From positions 1 through 39,309 of the forward strand of contig JACPUE010000041.1 of NCBI GenBank assembly GCA_016192425.1: a stretch of 39,309 nt of DNA, written 5' to 3'. A model generated the notes under the pieces. That model made no database searches. It was not told the DNA's origin and saw only the letters and a program-made list of their open reading frames with translations. This document shows, in pieces, positions 13,959-23,373 of the stretch. This DNA comes from Burkholderiales bacterium. Its GTDB lineage: Bacteria > Pseudomonadota > Gammaproteobacteria > Burkholderiales > Burkholderiaceae_C. Numbering within the stretch: position 1 is the stretch's first letter; each line of letters opens with the position of its first letter. The translations under genes were made by a program, and so were the position numbers.

Positions 13959-16679
13959 CTACTGCCAGCCCCAACGTCTGCAGTAGTAGCCTTTCATGGC
14001 CTGCGTCAGCCCCATGTAGCCCAACAGCAGCAGGGGCAGAAGGGCGAAGTACAGCGCAGGCAGCGGCTGCAGCCTGAAGGCGCTCGCCAGCGGCCCCATG
14101 GGCAGGAAAACGCCTACGGCCATGATCAGGCCCGTCATCACCAGCAGCGGCGCGGCAGCACGGCTTTGGAAGAAGGGCCACCGGGGCGTGCGGATCATGT
14201 GCACGATCAGCGTCTGCGTGAGCAGCCCCACCGTGAACCAGCCGGACTGGAACAGCGTTTGCTGCGCCACCGTCTGCGCGCCAAAGACGAACCACATGAG
14301 CGCAAAGGCCACCATGTCGAACACCGAGCTGATGGGGCCGAAGTACAGCATGAAGCGGCCTATGTCGCCCGGCCGCCAGCGTTGGGGGGCGCGCAGCAGT
14401 TCCTCGTCCACGCTATCGAAGGGAATGGCGATCTGCGAGATGTCGTACAGCAGGTTCTGCACCAGCAGGTGCATGGGCAGCATGGGCAGGAAGGGGATGA
14501 GTACCGAAGCCACCAGCACCGAGAGCACGTTGCCGAAGTTGGAGCTGGCCGTCATCTTGATGTACTTGAGCATGTTGACGAAGGTGCGCCGCCCTTCGAC
14601 CACGCCCTCGTCCAGCACCATGAGGCTTTTTTCCAGCAGGATGAGGTCGGCCGCCTCCTTGGCGATGTCCACGGCCGAATCGACCGAGATGCCGATGTCG
14701 GCGGCATGCAGGGCCGGTGCGTCGTTGATGCCGTCGCCCAGGAAGCCGACCACGTGGCCGTTGGCCTTGAGCTGGCGCACGATGCGCTCCTTGTGCGCGG
14801 GCGTGAGCCGGGCAAAGACGTTGTGGCGCTCCACTGCCGCTGCCAGCGCCGGGCCGTCCATCTGCTCGACCTCGCCGCCCAGCAGCACGCCCTTTTGCTC
14901 CAGGCCGACCTCGCGGCAGATCTTGGCCGTCACGCGTTCGTTGTCGCCGGTCAGCACCTTCACGGCCACGCCGTGTCCGGCCAGCGCCTGCAGCGCAGGG
15001 GCCGTGGTCTCCTTCGGCGGATCGAGGAAGGCCACGTAGCCGATCAGGGTGAGGCCGCATTCATCGGCCAGGCCGTAGGTGTGCTGCACGGGCGCCTCGT
15101 CCTTGGCGGCCACGGCCACCACGCGCAGGCCCTCTGCGTTGAGCGCGGCGGCCACGCTGCGTATGCGTTCGAGCACGGCGGGCGCCAGCGGCTCGGTGGC
15201 GGTGCCGCGGCGCACCTGGGTGCACACGGCCAGCACTTCGTCCAGCGCACCCTTGGTGATGAGCCGGTGGCTGGCATCGCGCTCGGCAACGATGACGGAC
15301 ATGCGGCGGCGCGTGAAGTCGAAGGGGATTTCATCCACCTTGTGGAAGTTGTCCACCGGCTCAAGTTCGCGGTGCACTTCGGCATGCTCCAGCACAGCCA
15401 CGTCGAGCAGGTTTTTCAATCCCGTCTGGTAGTAGCTGTTGAGGTAGGCCAGCTCCAGCACTTCGCCGGACTCCACGCCCCAGGCATCAATGTGGCGCGC
15501 CAGGAAAACCTTGTCCTGCGTCAGCGTGCCGGTCTTGTCCGTGCACAGCACGTCCATGGCGCCGAAATTCTGGATCGCATCCAGGCGCTTGACGATGACC
15601 TTCTTGCGCGAGAGGAACACCGCCCCCTTGGCCAGCGTGGAGGTCACGATCATGGGCAGCATCTCGGGCGTCAGGCCCACGGCGACGGACAGGGCAAACA
15701 GCAGCGCCTGCAGCCAGTCGCCCTTGGTAAAGCCGTTGAGAAAAAACACCAGCGGCACCATCACCAGCATGAAGCGGATGAGCAGCCAGCTCACCTGGTT
15801 GACGCCCGCCTGGAAAGCCGTGGGGGCATGATCGGCCACTGCCACGGATTCGGCCAAGGCCCCCAGGCAGGAACCATTGCCGGTGGCAAGCACCACCGCC
15901 GTGGCCGCGCCCGAAACGACATTGGTGCCCATGAAGAGAATGTTCTCCAGCTCCAATGGACTCGCCGACAGGGCATCGCGCTGGGTGGCGAACTTTTCTA
16001 CCGGCAGGGATTCGCCTGTCATGGCGGCCTGCGCCAGGAACAAGTCCTTGGCCATGAGCACCCGGCAATCTGCAGGCACCATATCGCCTGCCGAGAGGGC
16101 GATCACATCGCCCGGCACCAGCAGCCGGATCGGCAGTTCCGCACGCTCGGTCTGGCCGTCCGCAGTGCGGTAGCGCAGCACCGTGGCCGTGCTGCTGACC
16201 ATGTGCTTGAGCGCGTCGGCCGCCCGGTTGGATTTGCCCTCCTGCCAAAAGCGCAGCAGGGTGGAGAGCAGCACCATGGCGCCAATGGTGATGGCGCCGG
16301 TCAGGTCGTCGGTGAGCAGGGAAACGGCCGCCAGCAGGCTCAGGAGCAGACTGAAGGGGTTGCGGTAGCAATGCCACAGGTGCACCCACCAGGACAGGGG
16401 CTTTTCATGCCCAACCTCGTTGAGGCCCACGCGCTCACGCAAGGTGCGCGCCTCGTCCTCGGTAAGTCCTTCGGCGCGGCTGCCCAGGCGGGCCAGAACG
16501 GCCTCGGGCGCGCTGGCAGCGGCGGCTTCCAGGGCCTTGCCTTGGGTTGCGGGAAGTTCGCGGCGGCCCCTGCCTGCGTCCGGCAATGACTCCGGTAGCA
16601 GTCGGCGGCGGAAATGGCGGGCCATGCGCCGCGCCCGCAGAAAACCCGCAAAAACATCCCTGAACCGTCTGTCGTGCAT
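13959..16679 (-). CDS. mgtA: Magnesium-translocating P-type ATPase (MgtA/MgtB type, IIIB)
   Basis: The 906-residue protein aligns with E. coli MgtA (898) over its length. Motifs: TGES (221-224), the PEML helix (GLTPEMLPMIVTSTLA, about 336-350), the phosphorylation site DKTGTLTQ with Asp381, the KGA nucleotide-binding motif, TGDN (577-580) and GDGINDAP (648-655), with membrane pairs before and after the cytoplasmic loops. It imports Mg2+ across the inner membrane at the cost of ATP. ATG 16679 (MHDRRFRDVF) is preferred over a start 37 codons upstream because it gives the usual family length. It lies downstream of thiD on the same strand with a 114-base gap. A Mg2+ sensing leader cannot be recognised in that gap. 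Confidence 0.92.
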   Translation of the reverse strand: MHDRRFRDVFAGFLRARRMARHFRRRLLPESLPDAGRGRRELPATQGKALEAAAASAPEAVLARLGSRAEGLTEDEARTLRERVGLNEVGHEKPLSWWVHLWHCYRNPFSLLLSLLAAVSLLTDDLTGAITIGAMVLLSTLLRFWQEGKSNRAADALKHMVSSTATVLRYRTADGQTERAELPIRLLVPGDVIALSAGDMVPADCRVLMAKDLFLAQAAMTGESLPVEKFATQRDALSASPLELENILFMGTNVVSGAATAVVLATGNGSCLGALAESVAVADHAPTAFQAGVNQVSWLLIRFMLVMVPLVFFLNGFTKGDWLQALLFALSVAVGLTPEMLPMIVTSTLAKGAVFLSRKKVIVKRLDAIQNFGAMDVLCTDKTGTLTQDKVFLARHIDAWGVESGEVLELAYLNSYYQTGLKNLLDVAVLEHAEVHRELEPVDNFHKVDEIPFDFTRRRMSVIVAERDASHRLITKGALDEVLAVCTQVRRGTATEPLAPAVLERIRSVAAALNAEGLRVVAVAAKDEAPVQHTYGLADECGLTLIGYVAFLDPPKETTAPALQALAGHGVAVKVLTGDNERVTAKICREVGLEQKGVLLGGEVEQMDGPALAAAVERHNVFARLTPAHKERIVRQLKANGHVVGFLGDGINDAPALHAADIGISVDSAVDIAKEAADLILLEKSLMVLDEGVVEGRRTFVNMLKYIKMTASSNFGNVLSVLVASVLIPFLPMLPMHLLVQNLLYDISQIAIPFDSVDEELLRAPQRWRPGDIGRFMLYFGPISSVFDMVAFALMWFVFGAQTVAQQTLFQSGWFTVGLLTQTLIVHMIRTPRWPFFQSRAAAPLLVMTGLIMAVGVFLPMGPLASAFRLQPLPALYFALLPLLLLGYMGLTQAMKGYYCRRWGWQ

Positions 16680-16793
16680 GGCTCTTCCCCAACCTGCAAC
16701 AAATGCAACCGCCAGCATACTGCCCGTGCACGTACCCATGGAGACAAGCATCCCAGGCCGCACCGCAGCCACGCGCCAGCCGCGCACCAAAAC

Positions 16794-17648
16794 TCAAGCC
16801 GTCATGATGCGTTGCGCCACCGGCGCATAGCCATGGTTCAGCGGCCCATGGCCCTGGCCGGTGCGCACGGCGGCGCCGGCCTGGATGGCGCCCAGGATGT
16901 AGGCGCGGGCCTGCGCCACGGCGCTGGGCAGGGTGTGGCCCAGGGCCAGGTGGGCGGCAATGGCGGATGAAAGCGTACAGCCCGTGCCGTGGCCGTTGGG
17001 TGTGGCAATGCGTGCCGAGCGCAGGGGCATGAGGCTGCCATCCGGCAGGGCCAGCACGTCCACCACCTCGTCGCCAGGCAGGTGCCCGCCCTTGAGCAAG
17101 GCGGCAGGTGCGCCCAGAGCGCGCAGGGCCTGGGCGGCGGCGTCCAGCGCATCGATACCGGCAATGGGGCGGCCCAGCAGCAGCGCGGCTTCGTCGAGGT
17201 TGGGGGTGACCACTTGCGCCAGCGGAAAGAGCTCGCGCACCAGCACGTCCACGGTTTCGGCGGCAATGAGGCGGTCGCCGCTGGTGGCCACCATCACGGG
17301 GTCGAGCACCACCTGCGGCAGGCGGTAGCGGCGGATGGCATCGGCCACCACGCGCACCACTTCCGGCGCGTGGAGCATGCCGATCTTGACAGCATCGACG
17401 CCGATGTCCTCGACCACGGCCTCGATCTGGGCGCGCAGGATGTCGGGCGGCACGCCGTGGATGGCGCGCACACCCTGCGTGTTTTGCGCGGTGATGGCGG
17501 TGATGGCCGTCATGCCGTAGCAGCCCAGGGCGCTGAAGGTCTTGAGGTCGGCCTGGATGCCCGCGCCGCCGCCGCTGTCGGAGCCTGCAATGGAGAGCAC
17601 GCGCGCATAGCGCTGCGCGGGGGCGGAAGTCGTAGGGCTGAGCGTCAT
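16794..17648 (-). CDS. thiD: Hydroxymethylpyrimidine/phosphomethylpyrimidine kinase ThiD
   Basis: The 284-residue ribokinase-family enzyme phosphorylates HMP and then HMP-P to HMP-PP for thiamin synthesis. Family marks: SIAGSDSGGGAGIQADLKT (19-37), DPVMVATSG (about 119), TPNLDEAALLLGRPI (about 151), LLKGGHLPGDEVVD, and the C-terminal NGHGTGCTLSSAIAA with the catalytic Cys. The start at ATG 17648 removes a nine-codon upstream stretch with no conservation. It is divergent from the TPP riboswitch and thiO operon, so this riboswitch does not control it directly. Confidence 0.94.
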   Translation of the reverse strand: MTLSPTTSAPAQRYARVLSIAGSDSGGGAGIQADLKTFSALGCYGMTAITAITAQNTQGVRAIHGVPPDILRAQIEAVVEDIGVDAVKIGMLHAPEVVRVVADAIRRYRLPQVVLDPVMVATSGDRLIAAETVDVLVRELFPLAQVVTPNLDEAALLLGRPIAGIDALDAAAQALRALGAPAALLKGGHLPGDEVVDVLALPDGSLMPLRSARIATPNGHGTGCTLSSAIAAHLALGHTLPSAVAQARAYILGAIQAGAAVRTGQGHGPLNHGYAPVAQRIMTA

Positions 17649-17716
17649 GGTGAAAAAATTATGCCTGTGTCCCAAGCGGAAGGCCGCTTGTGCTGTAATC
17701 CGTGATTACGGACGAA

Positions 17717-17834
17717 ACAGGGGTGTCCCGCCATTGCGGTGGCTGCGGACTGAGAAACACCCTGGGGCACTACCAGCGGCACCTGCGCGCGCTGCGCCCC
17801 GTTACCCGATCCAGGTCATGCTGGCGTGGGGAGT
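17717..17834 (+). promoter_or_regulatory. TPP (THI-box) riboswitch upstream of thiO
   Basis: The leader has the conserved pieces in order: AGGGGTGTCCC (from 17719), CTGAGA (17749-17754) followed by AACACCC, a variable GC-rich arm, then ACCCGATCCAGGTCATGCTGG and CGTGGGGAG ending near 17832. These correspond to P2/J3-2 and the P4/P5 pyrophosphate-binding side of the class. The thiO start codon lies about 60 bases downstream, so control is probably by hiding the ribosome-binding site or by termination when TPP is bound. Confidence 0.93.
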
Positions 17835-17892
17835 TTCAAGTCGCTGGCGCCAGCCCGTTTTGTCCCTAGGCCCTTTCTCCATCGGACTCAAC

Positions 17893-18972
17893 ATGACGCT
17901 CGCACACACCTCCTTCACCATCCTGGGCGCTGGCCTGCTGGGCCGCCTGCTGGCCGTCACCCTGGCGCGCCAGGGCCATGCCGTCAGCCTGTACGACAAG
18001 GGCGGCCCGCTGGCCGAGCACTCTGCCGCGCGCGTGGCGGGCGGCATGATTGCGCCGCTGGCCGAATCGGCCGTGGCCGAGCACGGCGTGGTGCGCATGG
18101 GTCGCCATTCGCTCACACGCTGGCCCGAGCTGATCGCGCCGCTGTCGCAGCCGGTGTTTTTCCAGCAGGAAGGCACGCTGCTGGTGTGGCACCGCCAGGA
18201 CGCGCAGGAAGCCACGCGCATGCGCCAGCAGTTTGACGCCACGCGCGCCCTGGTGACCGAGCTGCCCGCCGTGCAGTCGCTGGATGCGCAAGGCATGGCC
18301 CAGGTCGAGCCCATGCTGGCCTCGCGCTTTGCCCAGGGCATGTACCTGCCGGGCGAAGGCCAGCTCGACAACCGCCAGCTGCTGGCCGCGCAGGCCCACG
18401 AGCTGGAGCGCCTGGGCGTGCAACTGCACTGGAACACGCCGCGCGAGCTGGCCGACTTTGGCCCCGAGCACCCCGGCTGGGTGCTCGACTGCCGGGGCCT
18501 GGGCGCACGCGGCGAATGGCAGCAACTGCGCGGCGTGCGCGGCGAAGTGATCCGCGTGCACGCGCCCGAAGTCACGCTGCAGCGCCCCACGCGCCTGCTG
18601 CACCCGCGCTACCCGGCCTACATTGCGCCCAAGGAGGGCAACGTGTTCGTGATTGGCGCGACCGAGATCGAGTCCGAAGACCTCTCGAGCGCCAGCGTGC
18701 GATCCACGCTGGAGCTGCTGAGCGCCGCCTACGCCGTGCACCCCGGCTTTGCCGAGGCGCGCATCCTGGAGCTGTCGGTGCAGTGCCGCCCCGCCCTGCC
18801 CGACAACCTGCCCGCCGTGCGCCAGCTTGCGCCGCGCACGCTGCAGGTCAACGGCATGTACCGCCACGGCTGGATGATTGCCCCGGCCCTGCACGACGTA
18901 GTGCTGCAAATCTTGGACGGTGGCGACTCGGCACTGGCCCAACAGTTCGACCTCACCATGGAACTGCTCTGA
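17893..18972 (+). CDS. thiO: Glycine oxidase ThiO (FAD-dependent)
   Basis: The 359-residue DAO-family flavoprotein has the FAD-binding ILGAGLLGRLLAVTLARQGH (9-28), HSAARVAGGMIAPLAE (about 41-56), the substrate-side QVEPML region, and the C-terminal NGMYRHGWMIAPALH block typical of ThiO. It oxidises glycine to iminoglycine, needed by ThiG for the thiazole ring. It is first in the riboswitch-led operon, 18 bases before thiS. The ATG at 17893 is the first that begins directly at the FAD-binding strand; the frame open upstream runs through the riboswitch and is not coding. Confidence 0.9.
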   Translation: MTLAHTSFTILGAGLLGRLLAVTLARQGHAVSLYDKGGPLAEHSAARVAGGMIAPLAESAVAEHGVVRMGRHSLTRWPELIAPLSQPVFFQQEGTLLVWHRQDAQEATRMRQQFDATRALVTELPAVQSLDAQGMAQVEPMLASRFAQGMYLPGEGQLDNRQLLAAQAHELERLGVQLHWNTPRELADFGPEHPGWVLDCRGLGARGEWQQLRGVRGEVIRVHAPEVTLQRPTRLLHPRYPAYIAPKEGNVFVIGATEIESEDLSSASVRSTLELLSAAYAVHPGFAEARILELSVQCRPALPDNLPAVRQLAPRTLQVNGMYRHGWMIAPALHDVVLQILDGGDSALAQQFDLTMELL

Positions 18973-18989
18973 CACCACAGCAGCCCACC

Positions 18990-19187
18990 ATGCAGGTACT
19001 CATCAACGCCCAACCCGTCGAACTGCCCGAGGGCGCCACCGTGGCCGATGCGCTGGCCGCACTGCAGGCGCGGCCGCCTTACGCCGTGGCCGTGAACACG
19101 CAATTCATCCCTGCCACCGAACACCTGCGCCACCCGCTGCATGCGGGTGACCGGGTAGAAGTCATCTCCCCCGTCACCGGGGGCTAA
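18990..19187 (+). CDS. thiS: Sulfur carrier protein ThiS
   Basis: The 65-residue ubiquitin-like protein ends in the obligatory Gly-Gly (VISPVTGG). ThiF-type enzymes adenylate this tail and it becomes a thiocarboxylate that donates sulfur to ThiG. Start ATG 18990 gives [20 protein letters not shown], the standard family N-terminus. It sits between thiO and thiG in the operon. No thiF is in the window. Confidence 0.95.
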   Translation: MQVLINAQPVELPEGATVADALAALQARPPYAVAVNTQFIPATEHLRHPLHAGDRVEVISPVTGG

Positions 19188-19228
19188 TACGGTTTTGCCT
19201 TCAACCGCACAAGAGCCTGCCCAAAACC

Positions 19229-20038
19229 ATGTCCACCATGCACACCACTACCGACGACGCCCTGGTCCTGTACGGCCAGCGCTTCTCCAGCCGCCTGCTG
19301 CTGGGCACGGCGCGCTACCCCTCGCCCGCGGCGCTCAAGGCTGCCGTGGAGCGCGCCCGTCCGGCCATGGTCACCGCATCGCTGCGGCGCCAGGGCAGCA
19401 ACCCGGCCGAAAGCGGCCAGGGTTTCTGGGAGCTGCTGTCCAGCCTGAACGTGCCCGTGCTGCCCAACACCGCCCACTGCCACAGCGTGCAAGAGGCCAT
19501 CACCACCGCACACATGGCGCGCGAGGTGTTCAACACGCCGTGGATCAAGCTCGAAGTGATTGGCGACGACTACACGCTGCAGCCCGACACGCTCAACCTC
19601 GTGTCCGCCGCCGAAACACTGGTGCGCGAGGGCTTTTACGTGCTGCCCTACACCACCTACGACCTGGTGCTGTGCAAGCGCCTGGTGGACGTGGGCTGCC
19701 AGGCCGTGATGCCCTGGGCCGCGCCCATAGGCACCGGCCGCGGGCCCATGAACCCCTACGCCCTGCAGGTGCTGCGCGAGCGGCTGGACGTGCCGCTGCT
19801 GGTGGACGCCGGGCTGGGCCTGCCCTCGCACGCCTGCCAGGTCATGGAATGGGGCTACGACGGCGTGCTGCTCAACACCGCCGTGGCCCTGGCGCAAGAC
19901 CCCGTGGCCATGGCCGGGGCCTTTGCCGACGCGGTGCAGGCCGGGCGCACTGCGCGCCTGGCGGGCGCCATCGAGCCGCAACAGGCCGCACAGCCCAGCA
20001 CCCCGCTGGTGGGCACGCCGTTCTGGCACCAGGCATGA
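19229..20038 (+). CDS. thiG: Thiazole synthase ThiG
   Basis: The 269-residue TIM-barrel enzyme condenses DXP, iminoglycine and ThiS-thiocarboxylate into the thiazole phosphate. The Schiff-base lysine is in IKLEVIGDD (Lys107). Other marks are the [11 protein letters not shown] opening, [27 protein letters not shown] (phosphate-binding region) and [13 protein letters not shown]. It starts 41 bases after thiS, and thiE starts ten bases after its stop. A second in-frame ATG (codon 4) is an alternative start with little effect. Confidence 0.95.
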   Translation: MSTMHTTTDDALVLYGQRFSSRLLLGTARYPSPAALKAAVERARPAMVTASLRRQGSNPAESGQGFWELLSSLNVPVLPNTAHCHSVQEAITTAHMAREVFNTPWIKLEVIGDDYTLQPDTLNLVSAAETLVREGFYVLPYTTYDLVLCKRLVDVGCQAVMPWAAPIGTGRGPMNPYALQVLRERLDVPLLVDAGLGLPSHACQVMEWGYDGVLLNTAVALAQDPVAMAGAFADAVQAGRTARLAGAIEPQQAAQPSTPLVGTPFWHQA

Positions 20039-20048
20039 GCAGCGCAGC

Positions 20049-20954
20049 ATGAACCTCACCACCATGGCCCAAGCCATTGTGCAGGCGCACGCCGAACGCT
20101 TTGCGCCCTATACCGCGCAGCCCGTGCCCGCCAGTGGCGAAGCCCACCCCGTGTTCCAGGCCGCGCTGCAGGCCTGCAGCGCGCTGGGCTTCATCGCCGC
20201 CGACGCGCTGGTGCTGGCCCGCGCCTGGCAGGCGCAAACGCTGCGCACCGGCCAGTTCGACGCCCTGCACTGGCCCGGCGATGCGCGCGACTTCGGCCTG
20301 CAGGCCGTGCCGCACCCGCCGGCCTTTGCCCCCTGCCCGCGCCACCTGGGCCTGTACGCCGTGCTGCCCGACGCCGCCTGGGTGGGCCGCATGGCGCGTG
20401 CCGGGGTGCCCACGGTGCAACTGCGTTTCAAGTCGGACGACCCTGCCGCCATTGCCCACGAGGTACGCGCTGCCGTGCAGGCCGTGCAAGGTACGGGCGC
20501 ACTGCTGTTCATCAACGACCATTGGCGCGAGGCCATTGCCGCCGGGGCCTACGGCGTGCACCTGGGCCAGGAAGACCTCGACGCCCTGCCCGCCCCCGCG
20601 CTGCAGGCGCTGCGCGCCAGCGGCCTGCGCCTGGGCGTGAGCACGCATGGCTACGCCGAAATGCTGCGCGCCGACGCCGTGGGCCCCAGCTACCTGGCGC
20701 TGGGTGCGGTGTTCCCCACCACGCTCAAGCGCATGGCCACCGCGCCGCAGGGCGTGGCGCGGCTGGCGGCCTATGCGCAGCTGATGCAGGGTGCGTACCC
20801 GCTGGTAGCCATTGGCGGCATTGCACTGGAGCAGTTTGCCCCGGTGCTGGCCACGGGCGTGGGGTCGATTGCCGTGGTGCGCGCCCTGGTGGCAGCGCCC
20901 GATCCTGAGGCTGCGGCAGCGCAGTTGCTGCGTGCCATTGGAACACCCCCCTGA
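20049..20954 (+). CDS. thiE: Thiamine-phosphate synthase ThiE with N-terminal extension
   Basis: The 301-residue protein has a normal ThiE barrel at about 99-301: QLRFK (124-128), IND of the pyrophosphate site (155-157), GVHLGQEDL (169-177), GVSTH (196-200), LGAVFPTTLK (218-227) and IGGI (255-258). It joins HMP-PP and thiazole phosphate into thiamin phosphate. The first 98 residues have no counterpart in the about 210-residue E. coli enzyme. They contain GFIAADALVLARAWQAQ and a run DALHWPGDARDFGL. I think similar extensions exist in other betaproteobacteria but cannot assign a fold. ATG 20049 lies ten bases after the thiG stop and fits the operon; an internal start near residue 99 is not visible. 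Confidence 0.9.
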   Translation: MNLTTMAQAIVQAHAERFAPYTAQPVPASGEAHPVFQAALQACSALGFIAADALVLARAWQAQTLRTGQFDALHWPGDARDFGLQAVPHPPAFAPCPRHLGLYAVLPDAAWVGRMARAGVPTVQLRFKSDDPAAIAHEVRAAVQAVQGTGALLFINDHWREAIAAGAYGVHLGQEDLDALPAPALQALRASGLRLGVSTHGYAEMLRADAVGPSYLALGAVFPTTLKRMATAPQGVARLAAYAQLMQGAYPLVAIGGIALEQFAPVLATGVGSIAVVRALVAAPDPEAAAAQLLRAIGTPP

Positions 20955-20998
20955 GCCGCCTGCGGCGCCCTGGCCTGGGGCGCGCCTGTTTCATGCAA
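20951..20998 (+). repeat. GC-rich intergenic repeat, copy 2 (shortened)
   Basis: Directly at the thiE stop, the sequence has CTGAGCCGCC-TGCGGCG and then CCCTGGCCTGGGG-CGCGCCTGTTTCATGC, the same end as the copies at 11164-11282 and 39205-39309. The middle of the element is missing, which points to an internal deletion. Confidence 0.65.
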
Positions 20999-21039
20999 CG
21001 CGGACGGTGAAAACGCCATGAAAACTAAGAAATTTAAGC

Positions 21040-21092
21040 AAAACCAGCTCTGGCGCTTGCTGGACAAGCGCCAGCAGCTATCAAATCAATAG
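21040..21092 (-). repeat. Palindromic dispersed repeat, copy D (intergenic)
   Basis: Read on the minus strand it begins CTAT, seven bases, ATAGCTGC, then a perfect ten-base inverted repeat (21050-21059 with 21065-21074) around a five-base loop. It lies between the convergent thiE and fimV-like genes, so a role as a bidirectional transcript end is possible. Confidence 0.8.
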
Positions 21093-21100
21093 CAAACAAA

Positions 21101-21116
21101 CCCTGGATTATCAGGG
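21101..21116 (-). terminator. Terminator of the fimV-like gene
   Basis: On the minus strand a hairpin CCCTG/CAGGG with a six-base loop overlaps the stop codon and is followed by TTTGTTTG. The stem is short, so the call is moderate. Confidence 0.45.
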
Positions 21117-23300
21117 CTTCTTGTGCAGCTCGGGGTCGTGCCGCGCCTCGAACAGCTCGTTGTGCGTACCAAATCCCACCACCTGGCCCTGGCCCGGCGC
21201 TGCAGTGGGGGGCACCGGTGGCAGCTCGCTTTGCGTGATGGGCGGCAGGTCGTTCTCGGGCATGGGTGCGGGTTCCGAGAGCACAAAATCGATCAGCATG
21301 TGCGGCTCCACATGGCTTTCGGGCGGCACCTCGGTCAGCGGGTCTTGCTGCGAGGGGGGCTCGCGCAGCCAGGCCGAGTCGAAATCCAGCATGCTGTCGT
21401 CAAAGTCGTTCTTGCGTTCCACCGCCTGTGGTGCAGCGGCAGGGGCTGCTGCAGCGGCCTGGGGCGTGGCAGCATCTGGCGCCTGCGGCGTGGTGCGCTG
21501 GCGTGGAGGCGGTGCGCCACGCGATGCCGGCGAAGTAGTGCGGGCAATGGCGTAGAGCAGCAAAAGGTCATCGTAGGCTTCAAGGTCAAAGCGCTCATGC
21601 GGAGTGCTGCCATGGCGGAACAGCAGGCGGTCGAGCAGGGGCAGCACGGATTCATTGCTCCACACAGCCTCGATCTGCGCCAATTCTTCGGTATAGCTCC
21701 ATAGCGCCCGGCCAGGGCGGTTGAAGGCAGCAAACTCCGGCACCTTGGCGTTGAAATGCTGGTGGAACTGGGCGCGCAGCTGGTTGAAATCGTCCACGCG
21801 GCTCAGCGAACGGTACAGGCGCAGCAGATCCAGGTAGGCCGCAGGGGCAGTGGTCGCGTTGGCAGCGATGTACTGCTTCATCACGCCGATGGCCTGGCCG
21901 TGCTCGCCCACCGAGACAAAAAACTCTGCCTGCTGCTGCAGGTCGAACAGTTCTTCGGGGTTGATGCGCAGCTGGGGCTCCGGCGCTGCTGCTGCAGCTT
22001 TGCCGCCCGCAGGCGCGGCAAAAGCCTCTGCACCGCCGAACTCCGACGGTTCAAGCTCCACACTGGCGCCGCCCTGCACATGGTCTGCCGCATAGGCCGG
22101 GGCCAGGGCCGACGCGCCAGTCAGCTCGGCAAACAGCGAGGGGGTGGGATGGATTTCTTCCGACACCGGCACGGCCGCAGGCCCATGCGCCGCCGGGGCG
22201 TGCGCCAAGGGTGCCAAGGGTGCCAATGAGGCCGGAGCGGACTGCGAGGCAGGCGCAGCGCTGGCTTCGCGCGCAAGGGCCGCCTCCCAGTCGCTGCGGG
22301 CCTGCTGCGCCAGTTGGCGCATGCGCCACAGCATCCAGGCGGCACCAGCCAGGGCTGCCAGCACCAGGGCGGCCAGCGCATAGACCACGCTGGCCGGGAA
22401 GCGCTCGCTCATGGCCTGCTGCAGTTGCACGGCGGTTTCGCGCTCCTGCGCGGCCTGGCCGCGCGCCAGGGCAAGCTCCTGGTCCTGCGCAGCGCTGCGC
22501 GCGCTCTCCTGGAGGACTTCCTCCGGCGTCATGTTCAAAGCCTTCCACTGCGCCTGGGCCTGGGCCCGCTGCTGCGCCGTGGTGGATTCTTGCGGCAGCG
22601 ACAGGTCGGGACTCAGGCGCAGCGGCAAGGGCTGCGCTGCGTCGTCGGCCAGCCAGTCTTCCAGCGGCTCCATCACCAGGCGCGAACGCGGCTCGGGGGC
22701 GGCGGCAAGGACAGGCTTGGTGCGCGGCTGGGCTTTGCGCGGTGCTTTGGGGGCGGCCTGATCGGCATCGCCCTGCGCGGACGCACTGGGGGCCGCAGCA
22801 CGGCGGGGAGGTTTGGCCGCAGAGGTGGAAGCTGCTGTCCGCGGCACTGGCGCCTGTACGCCGACAGGTGCAGAAGCGGCTACAGCGGGCGCCGCAGGCA
22901 GCGCAGCGACCAGGGTACGGCCTGGGGCAGCATAGTCGGGCGGATCGGCCAGCAGGGTGAAGCTGCGCGTGGTCTTGCCCGCACAACCAGCCGACAGCGT
23001 GATGGTGACCACCGGTTCATCGACGATGGCCGCCGTCTGGATGCGCACCAGCGGTGTGCGGCCCGGAACATCGGGCAGCGGCAGCACCCGCACGCGGCTC
23101 AGGGGCCGGTCGCCTGTCAGCACATCAGCAGCAATGCACGAGTCCGCGAGCGCCTTGCCTGGGTCGGGCGTCACCTCCACGGCGACGTCCACCGGGCGCC
23201 CCAGCACCACGCCGCCACGGGCAGCGCCAACCGTGAGCGCCGACGCAGAACCGACGGCAGCACCCAGCCAAAGAGGGATCAGGACATAGCGGACAATCAC
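21111..23300 (-). CDS. FimV-like inner-membrane/periplasmic protein
   Basis: The 729-residue protein has the FimV/HubP layout: signal peptide (IVRYVLIPLWLGAAVGSASA) ending before LTVG, a beta-rich periplasmic region to about 130, a long Ala/Pro linker, a coiled-coil stretch (about 240-300), one membrane span at 304-326 (VVYALAALVLAALAGAAWML), and an acidic cytoplasmic part with a TPR-like segment (LFDLQQQAEFFVSVGEHGQAIGVMKQYI). Family knowledge: FimV organises type IV pilus/type II secretion assembly and cell-pole factors. No LysM motif is evident, unlike Pseudomonas FimV. GTG 23300 is preferred because it starts right at the signal peptide; TTG 23342 would add 14 residues. It is divergent from the paaH-like gene. 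Confidence 0.72.
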   Translation of the reverse strand: MIVRYVLIPLWLGAAVGSASALTVGAARGGVVLGRPVDVAVEVTPDPGKALADSCIAADVLTGDRPLSRVRVLPLPDVPGRTPLVRIQTAAIVDEPVVTITLSAGCAGKTTRSFTLLADPPDYAAPGRTLVAALPAAPAVAASAPVGVQAPVPRTAASTSAAKPPRRAAAPSASAQGDADQAAPKAPRKAQPRTKPVLAAAPEPRSRLVMEPLEDWLADDAAQPLPLRLSPDLSLPQESTTAQQRAQAQAQWKALNMTPEEVLQESARSAAQDQELALARGQAAQERETAVQLQQAMSERFPASVVYALAALVLAALAGAAWMLWRMRQLAQQARSDWEAALAREASAAPASQSAPASLAPLAPLAHAPAAHGPAAVPVSEEIHPTPSLFAELTGASALAPAYAADHVQGGASVELEPSEFGGAEAFAAPAGGKAAAAAPEPQLRINPEELFDLQQQAEFFVSVGEHGQAIGVMKQYIAANATTAPAAYLDLLRLYRSLSRVDDFNQLRAQFHQHFNAKVPEFAAFNRPGRALWSYTEELAQIEAVWSNESVLPLLDRLLFRHGSTPHERFDLEAYDDLLLLYAIARTTSPASRGAPPPRQRTTPQAPDAATPQAAAAAPAAAPQAVERKNDFDDSMLDFDSAWLREPPSQQDPLTEVPPESHVEPHMLIDFVLSEPAPMPENDLPPITQSELPPVPPTAAPGQGQVVGFGTHNELFEARHDPELHKKP

Positions 23301-23373
23301 GCTTACATTCTTTTGCAAAAGTAGTCGCCGATTCTTGCACAAAATCTATCGAAACCGGGATAGTGATAACCGC

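Noticed and set aside
13887-16589. 900-codon plus-strand frame opposite mgtA
   Set aside because: Low-complexity His/Gln/Gly-rich translation, typical of the antisense of a GC-rich gene; the minus strand carries all P-type ATPase motifs.
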